From NCBI GenBank assembly GCA_016214985.1, contig JACRMM010000014.1, forward strand, positions 203,293 to 267,292: 64,000 nucleotides of DNA. Direction: 5' to 3'. Source of the DNA: Deltaproteobacteria bacterium. GTDB lineage: Bacteria; Desulfobacterota; Deferrisomatia; Deferrisomatales; JACRMM01. The notes under the pieces were generated by a model. The model saw only the letters and a list, made by a program, of their open reading frames with translations, made no database searches and was not told the DNA's origin. Positions 8,940 to 18,335 of the stretch are shown in pieces (positions within the stretch are counted from its first letter, which is position 1; each line of letters begins with the position of its first letter). A program made the position numbers and the translations under genes.

Positions 8940-10390
8940 TAGGCTCCCTCCCGGCCGAAGAGGGCTCGCACGGTCTTGAAGAAGATCACGAGATCGAACC
9001 ACACGCACCAGTTGCTCACGTACCACGTGTCGAGCCACACGCGCGTCTCATAGCCGGTTTCGCTGCGTCCGCTGACCTGCCACAGTCCCGTGATCCCCGG
9101 GCGGACCATCTCGTAGTATTGGACCCGCTCCCCGTAGTACTTGTCGAGTTCCTCCTGCAGAACCGGGCGAGGCCCCACGAGACTCATCTCGCCCCTCAAG
9201 ACGTTCAGGATCTGAGGGAGTTCGTCCAGAGACGTGGTCCGCAGAAATTTCCCGATCCTGGTTGTCCTCGGATCGTTCCTGAGCTTGAACCCGGTCTCCC
9301 ACTCGAGCCGGGCCTCTCCGTCGGTCTGGAGCAAGCGGAGGAGTCGGTCGGCCGCGTCCTCGAACATGGTCCGGAACTTGAGCACGGGGATGATCCGTCT
9401 TCGGTGACCGACGCGGGGATGGACGTAGAAGACCGGGCCCGGGGAGTCGAGCTTGATCAGGACCGAGATCACGCCGATCGCGGTCAGCAGGACCGGGAGC
9501 GCGAGCAGGGAGACGATGAGGTCGAAGGCGGCCTTTGAGGCGCGATTGATCCCCGACTCGAGGTTGTTCCGGATCTGGATGAGGTAGAGCTCCTCCATGA
9601 AGAGGGGGTGCAGGCCGGCGTTCAGAGAGGCCGTACACTTGAGGTCTGGGACCAGGAGAACGGTCCGCGTGCTCGTCTGCACCTCCTGGGCCAGCTGGCC
9701 GACCCGCGCCGCATCCTGGGCCGGAAGCGCGATCACGACCGTCGACACGTCCAGGGGGTCGAGGTACTGGCGGAAGCGGGAGGTCTGGTCCAGAACCCTC
9801 CGGCGACCCTGACCGGTCTCCATCTCTTGGCCCACCTTCTCCGGGTCGTCGCCCAGGAAGCCCGCGACGTGGTACCCCATGTAGGAGTCGGCGCCCATCA
9901 CCCGGGCCATCTCCGCCCCGGCCGGGCCGGCGCCGAGGACGAGGACGTTCTCCCGCCACAGGCCCACCCGGTAGAGCAACCTCTTGCCCAGCGCGCGAAA
10001 CGACGGAAACACGAACAGGCTGCAGAGCCAGAGCAGGAGCAAGGACAGGCGGGACACGCTGCCGCTCAGCTTCCCCAGGGCCACGATGGCAAAGGCGAGG
10101 ACCATCCCGGCCGAGATCGAGCGAAGGAGCACGCGCGCCTCGTCCCAGAACGGGAGCCGCGTCCGGTACAGGCCTCCGTACCCGATGAACGCGAGGGGGG
10201 CGGCCCGGATCCACCAGAGGTGGAGAAGGCCTCGCAGCGAGAGTCCCAGGGGAGCGAGGGCCGGCCAAAGGCGGTTGACCCCCAGGGTCAGGCCGAAAGC
10301 CACCAGGGCGGACACGAAGCAGGCGGCCAGGTCGACACTGACCAGGCCGATCGCGGCTCCCACGCCTCTGGCCTTCCTCGCGAGGGTCAC
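8936..10390 (-). CDS. Undecaprenyl-phosphate sugar phosphotransferase, WbaP type
   Basis: A 484-residue polyprenyl glycosylphosphotransferase, which starts polysaccharide repeat units by moving a sugar-1-phosphate onto undecaprenyl phosphate. The N-terminal third has about five membrane helices; a nucleotide-binding-like domain follows (NVLVLGAGPAGAEMARVM). The C-terminal catalytic domain begins with one more membrane helix and contains VLKFRTMFEDA, TSLDELPQILNVLRGEMS and LVGPRPVLQEE. It starts at GTG 10390, with GGAGG six bases upstream, overlapping the stop of the GT2 gene (GTGA). The transferred sugar (galactose or glucose type) cannot be told. Confidence 0.9.
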   Translation of the reverse strand: MTLARKARGVGAAIGLVSVDLAACFVSALVAFGLTLGVNRLWPALAPLGLSLRGLLHLWWIRAAPLAFIGYGGLYRTRLPFWDEARVLLRSISAGMVLAFAIVALGKLSGSVSRLSLLLLWLCSLFVFPSFRALGKRLLYRVGLWRENVLVLGAGPAGAEMARVMGADSYMGYHVAGFLGDDPEKVGQEMETGQGRRRVLDQTSRFRQYLDPLDVSTVVIALPAQDAARVGQLAQEVQTSTRTVLLVPDLKCTASLNAGLHPLFMEELYLIQIRNNLESGINRASKAAFDLIVSLLALPVLLTAIGVISVLIKLDSPGPVFYVHPRVGHRRRIIPVLKFRTMFEDAADRLLRLLQTDGEARLEWETGFKLRNDPRTTRIGKFLRTTSLDELPQILNVLRGEMSLVGPRPVLQEELDKYYGERVQYYEMVRPGITGLWQVSGRSETGYETRVWLDTWYVSNWCVWFDLVIFFKTVRALFGREGAY

Positions 10391-11301
10391 GGAGACCTCC
10401 AGAACGCCGCGTTCATGCTCAGCCGGGTCTTGACCCAGACCGGGAGGACCCTCTCGAGCAATCCTAGCCGGCAGGCGCCGATCTTCAAGGCGTCCCGAAT
10501 CAACGCGGACGGCAGGGACGCCGGGCCGGTGCGCCAGAGGTACGTGAGCTCCGAGGCCACGAAACGCAGTCCTTCTCCTCCGGCCGAGCCGAAGTGCCGT
10601 CGGATCCACGGCTCGCGAGCGTGGAGCACGCCGATGTCGAAGTAGCGGCGAAACTCTCCGGTCGGGCTGTGTCCGTGGGAGTGGTACACCCGCGCGTCGG
10701 CGCAGTAGGCCACCTTCCAGCCCCGCAGAAGCATCCGCGCGGCGACACACGTGTCTTCGCCGAAGATGACATCGCGGGGAAACCCGCCCACCTGGGCGAG
10801 CGCTTCACGCCGGTAGGCCGCGAACGAGTTGGAGATGAACGCGGCCTTCAGCCCCATCTCCGGCACGTCCTGGAACGTCTTGACGCGGGATCGGTCGGCG
10901 TAGTTGAACAGGCGGGCGTGGGCCTCGATGGGACCGGCGCCCTCGCGGGGAAGCTGCCGCCCATAGGCGGCTCCGACACGCTCGTCCGCGAAGGACGCCA
11001 GCAGGGTGCCGAAGGCGTCCGGGCCCTGCGGAACGGCATCCTGGGTGAGAAAGAGGAACACGTCCGCCAGGGGGAGGGCCTCCACGGCCAATTGGCGCGT
11101 GCGACCGTGGTTGAAGTCTGCCCGGTCGATCCGGATCACCCGGGCGCGGGCTTCCTGAAGCCGGGTGCGCGTGCCGTCGGTGGACGAAGAGTCCACGGCC
11201 AGGAAGGCGTCCGGCGGCCGGGTCTGGGCCTGGAGCGCCGGGAGTAGATCCTCGAGCGCCCGCGCCGCGTCCAGGGTGGGGAGGATGAGCGCGACCCTCA
11301 T
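10387..11301 (-). CDS. Glycosyltransferase family 2 (rhamnosyltransferase-like)
   Basis: A 304-residue GT-A enzyme. N-terminal RVALILPTLDAARALEDLLP leads into the nucleotide-binding region AVDSSSTDGTR; the FLTQDAVP motif takes the place of the usual DxD, and FGEDTCVAARML is the acceptor-side acidic motif. The NHGRTRQLA segment resembles rhamnosyltransferases (RfbF/RfbN). Start ATG 11301 overlaps the stop of the Wzz gene (ATGA). It should add a sugar to the exopolysaccharide repeat unit on the cytoplasmic side. Confidence 0.87.
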   Translation of the reverse strand: MRVALILPTLDAARALEDLLPALQAQTRPPDAFLAVDSSSTDGTRTRLQEARARVIRIDRADFNHGRTRQLAVEALPLADVFLFLTQDAVPQGPDAFGTLLASFADERVGAAYGRQLPREGAGPIEAHARLFNYADRSRVKTFQDVPEMGLKAAFISNSFAAYRREALAQVGGFPRDVIFGEDTCVAARMLLRGWKVAYCADARVYHSHGHSPTGEFRRYFDIGVLHAREPWIRRHFGSAGGEGLRFVASELTYLWRTGPASLPSALIRDALKIGACRLGLLERVLPVWVKTRLSMNAAFWRSP

Positions 11302-12278
11302 TCGATCGTCCTGAGAGACCCGTCGCCGCCCGCCCCCTTCGGGGAGTCCGGGCGATCGCCCTCGGTGCCTCCGGGCGTGACGGACCGGCGGACGAGCACC
11401 CAAAGGCAGGTGAGCAAGGCGCCCGTCGCGGCCGCCAGGGCCGACAGCAGGAGGCGCCAGGGGGAGTGCTTGCGGTCGGGAACTTCGGGCGTGTCGATCA
11501 GGACGAACCCGAACTGCTCCCGATTCTTCGCCATCATCTCCTTCTCCACCTCCTGGCCGTAGAGCGCGTACAGGCGCTCCCGGATGATGGGATCGAGAGT
11601 CCGGTCGATCTGCGCAGCGAGGAAGTTCTTGTTGTGGTTCGCCCGCCCCAGGGTCTCTTCTTGAAGGCGGTTCTTGGCCTCATCGAGGAAGTAGCCGACC
11701 ACTCTCGCCGCGTCCCCGGGGGCCCGGGCGTCGAAGGACACGGAGACGACCCCGGTCCTCCGATCCGACGTGACGGCCAGGCAGGCGTCGGCCGCGCGAA
11801 TCGCGTCCCACGTCCCGGGCGGCCTGGCCGCCCCTGCTTCGTCGGCCCGCAGTCGGTCGAGCCAGTCGGGCTCCAGCAGTCCGGTCTTCCCGTCGTACCG
11901 GTCCGGGTACACCGCCGGCCAGAGGGAGTGCTTCGAGAAGACGCGGACCGTCAGGTCCTTGCTTCGAAAGAGTACCTCGAGGTCTTCGACCCGCGTCGGG
12001 CCCCCGATCGTGAGCCCGAACCCCGCCAGGCCGCCGAGGATTCCAGATCCCTTGCCCTGCTCGGGGACGTCGGGTTTGAGGACGGCCGTCGCCCGGTAGC
12101 GGTTTGGCATCTGGGAGGTGACCGCGAACGCGGCCGCGCCGCAGACCAGGCCGATCACTAGGATCCACCCCTTGGCCGGCCACAACAGGTGGAAGTAGTC
12201 TCCCAGGGTCAACGGCTCCCAGCCCTCGACCCACTCCCTGGTCTCCCTCATGCTCCGGTCGCCCTCTGATCCGTCCAC
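11298..12278 (-). CDS. Wzz/GNVR chain-length determinant protein
   Basis: A 326-residue inner-membrane polysaccharide co-polymerase. An N-terminal membrane helix (about 38-58) is followed by YRATAVLKP, a periplasmic helical domain with VEDLEVLFRSKDLT and NREQFGFVLIDTPEVPDRK, and a second helix near 285-305. There is no tyrosine kinase domain. GTG 12278 lies eight bases after GGGGAG; ATG 12251 is an alternative. It should set polymer length, working with the SLBB export protein encoded just before it. A second, frameshifted copy lies two genes downstream. Confidence 0.88.
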   Translation of the reverse strand: MDGSEGDRSMRETREWVEGWEPLTLGDYFHLLWPAKGWILVIGLVCGAAAFAVTSQMPNRYRATAVLKPDVPEQGKGSGILGGLAGFGLTIGGPTRVEDLEVLFRSKDLTVRVFSKHSLWPAVYPDRYDGKTGLLEPDWLDRLRADEAGAARPPGTWDAIRAADACLAVTSDRRTGVVSVSFDARAPGDAARVVGYFLDEAKNRLQEETLGRANHNKNFLAAQIDRTLDPIIRERLYALYGQEVEKEMMAKNREQFGFVLIDTPEVPDRKHSPWRLLLSALAAATGALLTCLWVLVRRSVTPGGTEGDRPDSPKGAGGDGSLRTIE

Positions 12279-12291
12279 TCGCCCGGCTCCC

Positions 12292-14925
12292 CTAGAAGGC
12301 CACGAGCAACACGCCTGCCGTGACCGCGATCTGGTAGAGAATCTGGGTGATGTCTTTGACGTCCTTCATGACTCGGGTGACCGTCAACTTCTCCGGCACG
12401 ACGATCGAGTCGCCGGGTGCTAGGGGGGTGCGGAGGAACGAGTCCCCCCGGAAGAACCACGACGTCCCCTGCTGCTGCTCCCGCGCCAACAGGCTGCCGT
12501 CTGCCCGCACGACGAAGATGTGGGCGCGATCCGCGTCCTCCGTGGGGCCCCCCACCTTGTCGAGGAAGTAATCGAGGGTGTTCCGCGTGCGGTTGAAGGT
12601 GACCCCGGTGGGATGGTAGACGCGGCAGACGACGTTGATGACCTCGGGCGGCTGGGGTACCTCGAGCTTGTCGCCGTCCTCGATCAGGAGGTCGTTCTCG
12701 GTGCCCTCGATCTGGCCGGGCTCCGCAAGGCGAAGGATCACGCGCCCCTGGGCGCGCACCTGTTTGAGTCGGGCGAGCAGCGCCCGTCGGGCCTCGAAGA
12801 CCTGGCGCTGTGCCTCGATGTCGTCCCGGTCGAGTGCCTCCGCCTGCGCCTTGGCCGCGGTTCGGGCCACCTCCTCCTCGAGTTGCTCAACCGTACGGTC
12901 GATCAGCTCCTGCTGGCGCTTCTGCACCGAGACCCGCGTAAACACGGCGCCGGTGAGAAAGGCGTCCTGCGTGAACCCGCCGGCCCGCCGCAGGATGGAA
13001 GACAACCGTTCGCCCTTGCGCGCCGCATACACCCCGGGCGAAACCACCTCTCCCGAGACCGTGATGTACCGAAACTCCTGGAGGTCGGGCACGGGCCGGA
13101 CCGAGAGCACGTCGCGGTCCTGGACCGCGAGGTCCTCGTCCCTGTCTCCCGAGAGGGCCTTCTGGAGGGAGATCCTGCGAACCGTCGGGTTGAACTGCTC
13201 GTCCCAGCGGGCGAGTTCGGCGTCGACCAGAGACGCGTTTCTCGTCACGTCGCCGGCCGCCTTCAGAAGGTCGGACACGCGCATCCCCGGGAAGACCTTG
13301 TAGGTGCCGGGAGTGCGAACCTCCCCGCTGACTGTGGCCGTCTTCTCGTCGCGGAAGGCGGAGCGGCGGTAGACGACCAACTCATCGTCGGGCTCGAGGG
13401 CGATATCGGCCGCCCGGTCCTTCTCGACCACGATCCGCTGCAGGTTGACCGGCAGGATCGCCTTGCGGTTGTCGGGGCCCACGGTGCGGAACAACAGGGC
13501 ATAATCGAGGAACGTCTCGGGCTGGAAGAACTTCTCGTCGGGGATGAGCGCACCCACCGTGAGCCCCTGGCGCCACTCATACTTCCCGGCTCGTCGCACG
13601 TTCCCCCGCACCTGGACCGCGTTCTCGTCTTCGGGCAGGACGGGGCTGACGCGAACGACGTCTCCGTCCTGGAGGGCAAAGGCGGAGACCTCGGACCCTC
13701 CCGCGGCCAGGTCGAGGTCGAGCACCACGCGGGCTCGGTTTCCCTCCAAGCGTTCGACCTGCACGCGCCTCTTGAAAGCCGACGGAGAGAGCCCTCCCGC
13801 CATGGCGAGCGCCTCGCCGATCGAGCGCTCCTTCCACAGTTCGTGGATGGCCTGGCGGCGCACTTCCCCGGTCACCGCGATCAGCGGCCCGGCCACAGGC
13901 ACGAAGATGGCGTCTCCCGGCCGCAGACGAAGGTCCTGGGTCACGTCACCCCGGAGGAGGAAGTCGTAGAGGTCGACCTCCGCCGCGGTTTCCCTGCCCC
14001 GCTTCAGCTGCACTCGGCGCAGGGACCCGATGTCTCGGACGCCGCCGGCCAGGGCGATCGCCTGTAGGACGGTATGGAACGAGGTGGCGCGGTAGATCCC
14101 GGGGGCCGTGACTTCCCCCAGGACGGAGACGCGGAACCCGGAGAGCTGGCCCATGGAGACGTCCAGGTAGACCTGCGGGACGGCCTCCACCTTCTTCTTG
14201 AGAAAGGCCTTCACCTCCCGGACGGTCTTCCCCGCGACATAGAGGGAGCCGCCGAACTTGGGGAGGAAGACCTTCCCGTCTCGGTCCACCCGGAGCAACT
14301 CGCTGCCCTCGAGCCGCCCCCACATCTTCAACGTGATCTCGTCGCCCGGCCCGACCACGTAGTCGTCGGAGACAGGGTAGGGCTCGACCGCGGACGACGC
14401 GTCCGGGCGCGGGTCGAAGAGTTCGTGCCCGAAGTGCGTGAGGGCCTGCCGTTCCTCGTCCCGGAGGCGTTCGAGGAACAGCCGGGAGATGTAGACGGAC
14501 CGGCGCCAGTCGTACTTCTCCGGGGCGGGGAGGACTGCTCCGGCCGCGGGCAGGAGTTCGATGCTGCCGGGGCCCCCGCCCCTCGACGGCTCGCGTCTCA
14601 GGGTTTGGTCCCTCGTCCCGGCCGCGGGGATCGCGCGGGCTCCCTCGGGCTGGCCCTGCTTGAGCAACTCGCGGTAGGAGGGGGGCAAGTAGGTCTCGAG
14701 GGCCGGGTTCGCCGCCAGGATCGCCCGCGCCTCAGGAGTGAGTTCGCCGGTGCGCAGTGCGTCCGTGAGGATCCGGACCTGATCTGCGGATAGGGAGGCG
14801 ACGGGTGAGGGAGCAAAAGGGGTGACCGGAGCGGTCGGCGACGTCGAGGCCCACCCCGGGAGAGACGAAACGACCAAACCGACCAGCACGGAGCAGAGCA
14901 CGTTCTTCAGATTCGCGTTTGGCAC
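12292..14925 (-). CDS. Polysaccharide export protein with multiple SLBB domains (Wza-related)
   Basis: About 877 residues from GTG 14925, giving a signal peptide that ends near GWAS; a GTG at 14973 is an alternative start. The Poly_export domain (about 160-245) contains SDDYVVGPGDEITLKMWG. At least four or five SLBB repeats follow, recognisable by VSVLGEVTAPGIYRA, VTGEVRRQAIHEL, VRGNVRRAGKYEW, VSGEVRTPGTYKV and VSGEVVSPGVYAA. A C-terminal membrane helix (LYQIAVTAGVLLVAF) ends the chain. It is about twice the length of Wza and should form the outer-membrane/periplasmic export channel of this locus. Confidence 0.9.
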   Translation of the reverse strand: MPNANLKNVLCSVLVGLVVSSLPGWASTSPTAPVTPFAPSPVASLSADQVRILTDALRTGELTPEARAILAANPALETYLPPSYRELLKQGQPEGARAIPAAGTRDQTLRREPSRGGGPGSIELLPAAGAVLPAPEKYDWRRSVYISRLFLERLRDEERQALTHFGHELFDPRPDASSAVEPYPVSDDYVVGPGDEITLKMWGRLEGSELLRVDRDGKVFLPKFGGSLYVAGKTVREVKAFLKKKVEAVPQVYLDVSMGQLSGFRVSVLGEVTAPGIYRATSFHTVLQAIALAGGVRDIGSLRRVQLKRGRETAAEVDLYDFLLRGDVTQDLRLRPGDAIFVPVAGPLIAVTGEVRRQAIHELWKERSIGEALAMAGGLSPSAFKRRVQVERLEGNRARVVLDLDLAAGGSEVSAFALQDGDVVRVSPVLPEDENAVQVRGNVRRAGKYEWRQGLTVGALIPDEKFFQPETFLDYALLFRTVGPDNRKAILPVNLQRIVVEKDRAADIALEPDDELVVYRRSAFRDEKTATVSGEVRTPGTYKVFPGMRVSDLLKAAGDVTRNASLVDAELARWDEQFNPTVRRISLQKALSGDRDEDLAVQDRDVLSVRPVPDLQEFRYITVSGEVVSPGVYAARKGERLSSILRRAGGFTQDAFLTGAVFTRVSVQKRQQELIDRTVEQLEEEVARTAAKAQAEALDRDDIEAQRQVFEARRALLARLKQVRAQGRVILRLAEPGQIEGTENDLLIEDGDKLEVPQPPEVINVVCRVYHPTGVTFNRTRNTLDYFLDKVGGPTEDADRAHIFVVRADGSLLAREQQQGTSWFFRGDSFLRTPLAPGDSIVVPEKLTVTRVMKDVKDITQILYQIAVTAGVLLVAF

Positions 14926-15087
14926 GATGGGCTGCCCCCGGGGAAACCGCGGTTGAGGCTCCGGTCGGGGCACGGGGGCCAGGAGTCGGACCAGAAAGAC
15001 TGACCGATGTGGGATTCTATGGCCTGGCGCGGCCCCGTCAAGGAGCCCGGTCCTGCCGTCCTGGGCCGGCGGCCGGGGCTGGCGTCC

Positions 15088-16338
15088 TCAGCCCTTCGGC
15101 TGTGCGAAGGGCAGCGCCCGGTTGAGCGCGTCGATGCCCTCCTGCTCGGCGTCGTTGATCCGGTCGATGTATGCCGCCATCAGGGCCTGGAGCCGGCGGT
15201 CGAAGAACCGATGGAGGCTGTGGTTGGCCACGGCTCGAAAGCCCCGCCGCACCTTGTGGGGCCCGCCGATCCCCGGGTCGAACCGCTCGATCCCGTGGGC
15301 GATCGCCCACTCGATGGGGCTGTAGTAGCAGAGCTCGAAGTGCAGCCCGTCGACCCGCTCGGAGCACCCCCAGTACCGCCCGTAGAGCCTTCTTCCCTTG
15401 ACCAGCAACAGCGACATCCCGATCGGATCGGCATCGCCGTCCCGTCGGGCCACGACCAGGACCAGGCGGTGCCGGTATGCCGGAGACAAGCCGGTGAAGA
15501 ACGCCTCATTCAGGTACTTCGCCGCCCAGGGCCCGAAACGGGTGTTGGTGTCCTCGTAGAATCGAAACATGACGGAGAGGTCGCGGGGCTCGATCTCCTC
15601 CCCGGTGAGGAACCGCACCGAGACCCCCTGGCGCTGCAACGCGAGCCTCTCGCGCCGGATGTTCTTACGCTGGTTGTGGTCGAACGAAACGAGGTAGTCT
15701 TCGAAGGTCCCGAGGCCGGCGTTGTCCCAGCGGAAGCTCTGATGCCGCCAGGCGAGGAAGCCCCGCATCGCCAGTCGGAGGCGCCAGCCTTCGTCGGCGT
15801 AAGGGAACGAGATGCCGGCGAGGCCGGCCGACCGGCACGCGCGATCCACCGCGTCGAGCATCAGCTCCGTCAGAGAGTCCTCGTCCTCGCCCTGGGCGAA
15901 GAGGAATCGGTAGCCGGGGATCGGCGTGGCCGGGCTCATCCCCACGAGCTTCGGGTAATAGGGGATTCCGAGACGGTCCGCGGCGTCGGCCCACGTGTGA
16001 TCCCAGACGAACTCGCCTTCGCTGTGTCCCTTCACATACAACGGGGCCGCGGCCGCCAGTTCCGTGCCCCGCCACACGGTCAAGTGGAGAGGGAGCCAAC
16101 CGGTTTCTGGACGAACGCTCCCCGACGTCTCGAGGAGGTGAAGCCACTCCCACTCGAGGATCGGAACCTCCAGGGGGGCGGCGAGGGCGTCCCACTCCGC
16201 TTCCGGGATCTCACCGAGGGCGCGTTGCCAGCGCACGTGCAGGGCCAAGCGAGTTCCTCTCCTCTGGCGCCGTGGTACGGCAAGGAAGCGTGGGCCGAAG
16301 CTCTCCGACCCGCGCCCGAGGGACGTCACAGGGTCCAT
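15088..16338 (-). CDS. GNAT/FemAB-like protein of the COG3146 family
   Basis: About 416 residues from ATG 16338. A TTG at 16248 with AGAGGAGAGG upstream is an equally good start and would give 386 residues beginning next to the conserved HVRWQRALGEIPEAEWDALA. The family is called 'peptidogalycan biosynthesis' in COG and has a double GNAT fold. Typical segments include FDHNQRKNIRRERLALQRQG, FYEDTNTRFGPWAAKYLN and FDPGIGGPHKVRRGF. Biochemical function is not established. It lies just upstream of, and in line with, the polysaccharide export gene. Confidence 0.8.
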   Translation of the reverse strand: MDPVTSLGRGSESFGPRFLAVPRRQRRGTRLALHVRWQRALGEIPEAEWDALAAPLEVPILEWEWLHLLETSGSVRPETGWLPLHLTVWRGTELAAAAPLYVKGHSEGEFVWDHTWADAADRLGIPYYPKLVGMSPATPIPGYRFLFAQGEDEDSLTELMLDAVDRACRSAGLAGISFPYADEGWRLRLAMRGFLAWRHQSFRWDNAGLGTFEDYLVSFDHNQRKNIRRERLALQRQGVSVRFLTGEEIEPRDLSVMFRFYEDTNTRFGPWAAKYLNEAFFTGLSPAYRHRLVLVVARRDGDADPIGMSLLLVKGRRLYGRYWGCSERVDGLHFELCYYSPIEWAIAHGIERFDPGIGGPHKVRRGFRAVANHSLHRFFDRRLQALMAAYIDRINDAEQEGIDALNRALPFAQPKG

Positions 16339-16412
16339 GGTACACTGCGTCGCGTGCCCGGGGCGCGGAGAACTTTGCGGGAACGGGCAGTCGGCGCAGA
16401 CCATCGGAGGCC

Positions 16413-16441
16413 TTGACAGTCCTCGTTGGGCAGTGTAAATA
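16413..16441 (+). promoter_or_regulatory. Promoter of the first TetR gene
   Basis: A consensus TTGACA (16413-16418) lies 17 bases from TAAATA (16436-16441), 35 bases before the TetR start. Confidence 0.75.
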
Positions 16442-16456
16442 CAGACCGGTCGGTTT
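16439..16456. promoter_or_regulatory. TetR operator, site 1 (autoregulatory)
   Basis: ATACAGACCGGTCGGTTT overlaps the last three bases of the -10 box and is a near palindrome around ACCGGT. The same motif recurs at 17114-17131 and 23339-23356. Confidence 0.7.
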
Positions 16457-16475
16457 GTCGACACGGGAGAGTTCG

Positions 16476-17072
16476 ATGCGTCGAAGCGGGTCCGATACAC
16501 GGCAGGAGATCGTGGAGCAGGCGCTGCAGCTTTTCACGCTCAAGGGCTACCACAACACGTCGATCAACGACCTTCTTGCCGCCACGGGGCTCACCAAAGG
16601 TGGGCTCTACGGGCACTTCGCCAGCAAGGAGGAGATCTGGACGGCGGCCTACGACCGGGCGGTTGAGATCTGGACCGGCATCGTGTTCAGGGGGGTGCAA
16701 AGCATCGAAGATCCGCTGCTGCGCATTCAGCGAGTTATCGAGCAGGACCTGGGCGAATACGTCGGTGGCCGGGTCTTCGAAGGGGGCTGCTTCTTCTTCA
16801 ACCTTCTCGTCGAGCTTTCCGGCCAGTCCCCGCCCATGGCCGCTCGGATTCTCCGCGGTTTTGACGGTTTCGCCGCCCGCCTCGCCGGGTGGCTTCGGGA
16901 AGCGCAGACAAAGAAGATCCTTCGGTCCGAGGCAAACCCGGAGGAGATCGCCGAGTTCCTAGTGATCGCCTTGAATGGGGCGACGGCGCTGTTTTCGGCG
17001 CGACAGGACCCCAAGGTGCTGGAGCAGACCATTCGCCAGCTTTGTTGCCACCTGGAGGGCTGGCGCGCCTGA
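16476..17072 (+). CDS. TetR/AcrR-family regulator
   Basis: A 198-residue repressor. The N-terminal helix-turn-helix spans about 9-55 (EIVEQALQLFTLKGY, then TGLTKGGLYGHFASKEE); the ligand-binding domain resembles the TetR_C_6/TetR_C_33 type (FEGGCFFFNLLVEL). The start ATG 16476 follows GGGAGAG. It lies under a strong promoter with an operator across the -10 box, and the same operator covers the promoter of the downstream enoyl-CoA hydratase gene. It probably represses both, released by an acyl-CoA or a related compound. The ligand is inference. Confidence 0.92.
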   Translation: MRRSGSDTRQEIVEQALQLFTLKGYHNTSINDLLAATGLTKGGLYGHFASKEEIWTAAYDRAVEIWTGIVFRGVQSIEDPLLRIQRVIEQDLGEYVGGRVFEGGCFFFNLLVELSGQSPPMAARILRGFDGFAARLAGWLREAQTKKILRSEANPEEIAEFLVIALNGATALFSARQDPKVLEQTIRQLCCHLEGWRA

Positions 17073-17086
17073 TCCTGGCGGTGGTC

Positions 17087-17116
17087 TTGGCAGGAAGGCC
17101 GGTACCTTTCTATATA
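17087..17116 (+). promoter_or_regulatory. Promoter of the enoyl-CoA hydratase-family gene
   Basis: TTGGCA (17087-17092) and TATATA (17111-17116) are spaced by 18 bases, about 135 bases before the start codon and just after the TetR stop. Confidence 0.65.
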
Positions 17117-17131
17117 CCGACCGGTCGCGCT
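17114..17131. promoter_or_regulatory. TetR operator, site 2
   Basis: ATACCGACCGGTCGCGCT overlaps the -10 box by three bases, exactly as site 1 does at the TetR promoter. Confidence 0.65.
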
Positions 17132-17251
17132 ATTGTACTGGAGACGAGGAGGAGCAGTGCCCGCGACCGTCCGCGTTGTTCCCCGACGATCCGGGGGGCG
17201 CTTGCGACAACCAGGTGCCGCCCACCAACCCCAGCAAGAAGGAACAGAGAG

Positions 17252-18031
17252 ATGACCAAGGCCCTGTACGAGAAGAAAGACCGCATCGCCTACGTTACCC
17301 TGAACCGGCCCGACGCCCTGAACTCGCTCGACGACGAGCTCAACGAGGAGCTCGGACGCATCTGGCAGGACTTCGGCGACGATCCCTCCGTCGACGTCGC
17401 CATCCTCACCGGCTCCGGCCGCGCCTTCTGCGCCGGTGCAGACTTGAAGACCTTCATCCCCAAGTGGGAGCACGCGACCCTGCTCGACGCTCGCCGCAAC
17501 GCGGCGTGCGGCATCGGCGGGGGAATCACCCGCGGCCGCCACCGGATCCTCAAGCCGATCATCGCGGCGATCAACGGACCCGCGATCGGCGGCGGTTTGG
17601 AGTTGGCCCTCGCCTGCGACCTGCGGATCGCGGCCGATTCTGCCAAGTTCGGGGTTTTCGAGGTACGGTTCGGCTTGCACCAGGGCGACGGAGGGCTCGT
17701 CCGCCTCGTGGCCATCGCGGGGATGGCGGTGGCGCTGGAGCTTTCCCTGACAGGGAGGGAGGTTGCGGCCGACGAGGCCTTGAGACTCGGCCTCGTAACT
17801 CGGGTCGTTCCCGCGGTGGAAGTGATGGCCGTCGCCGAGGAGGTTGCCCGGAAGATCCTCGCCAACAGCCAGCAGGCGGTCCGCTCGGCGAAGGAGACGG
17901 TCTTGGACATCATCGGGCGGCCGTTGGACGACGCGCTTCGCCTCGAGACCCTCAACGGCTACTCGTGCCTGGGCGACTTCTCCGAGGCGAGAGAGCGGCT
18001 GGCCGGATTCTTCCAGAAGAGTCAAGGGTGA
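17252..18031 (+). CDS. Enoyl-CoA hydratase/isomerase (crotonase) family protein
   Basis: A 259-residue crotonase-fold enzyme acting on acyl-CoA thioesters. The oxyanion-hole segments are AFCAGADLKTF and GPAIGGGLELALACDLRIA. Glu residues in FEVRFGL and in ALELSLTG match both catalytic glutamates of hydratases, so hydratase activity is plausible. The start ATG 17252 is preceded by a weak AACAGAGAG site. It is under the operator shared with the upstream TetR gene. The physiological substrate is unknown. Confidence 0.9.
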   Translation: MTKALYEKKDRIAYVTLNRPDALNSLDDELNEELGRIWQDFGDDPSVDVAILTGSGRAFCAGADLKTFIPKWEHATLLDARRNAACGIGGGITRGRHRILKPIIAAINGPAIGGGLELALACDLRIAADSAKFGVFEVRFGLHQGDGGLVRLVAIAGMAVALELSLTGREVAADEALRLGLVTRVVPAVEVMAVAEEVARKILANSQQAVRSAKETVLDIIGRPLDDALRLETLNGYSCLGDFSEARERLAGFFQKSQG

Positions 18032-18335
18032 GATCCATGGGCGTGACGGCCAGCGAGAGAGAGGGTTGAGCCATGAGCATCAATCCGGACTATGCGTTAC
18101 CCTGCGGCCGAATGGCTCGAGTCGCCGGCCCGGGCTCGCAGTGCCTCGAAAGGGCTTGCGCCGTCGCCCATCGTCGAGCTGCTTCAGAAGAAGCCGCGGC
18201 TACTTGCCAAGCTCTACAGCGGCCGGATTCCAAATGGGATAGGCTGAACAGCCGCCGCGGCGGAGCATGATCCGGGCGCCGCCGATCATGAGTGACCGCG
18301 ATCCTTGGAGCAGAAAAAGAAAGGAAGTAAGAGAT
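18032..18335. other. 304-base gap with a possible 51-residue reading frame
   Basis: Between the crotonase and nitroreductase genes. ATG 18092 to TGA 18247 encodes 51 residues (MRYPAAEWLESPARARSASK..., then PIVELLQKKPRLLAKLYSGR) that look protein-like but that I do not recognise. A competing frame from ATG 18073 begins MSINPDYAL behind a GAGGGTTGAG ribosome-like site. A single missing base would join the two frames. It may be a remnant gene. A GC-rich palindrome (CCGCCGCGGCGG) follows at about 18252. Confidence 0.3.

Noticed and set aside
18245..18247. A second selenocysteine UGA, followed by a GC-rich palindrome
   Set aside because: The sequence after the TGA does not continue a recognisable protein and soon meets another stop; the palindrome cannot form a proper loop.
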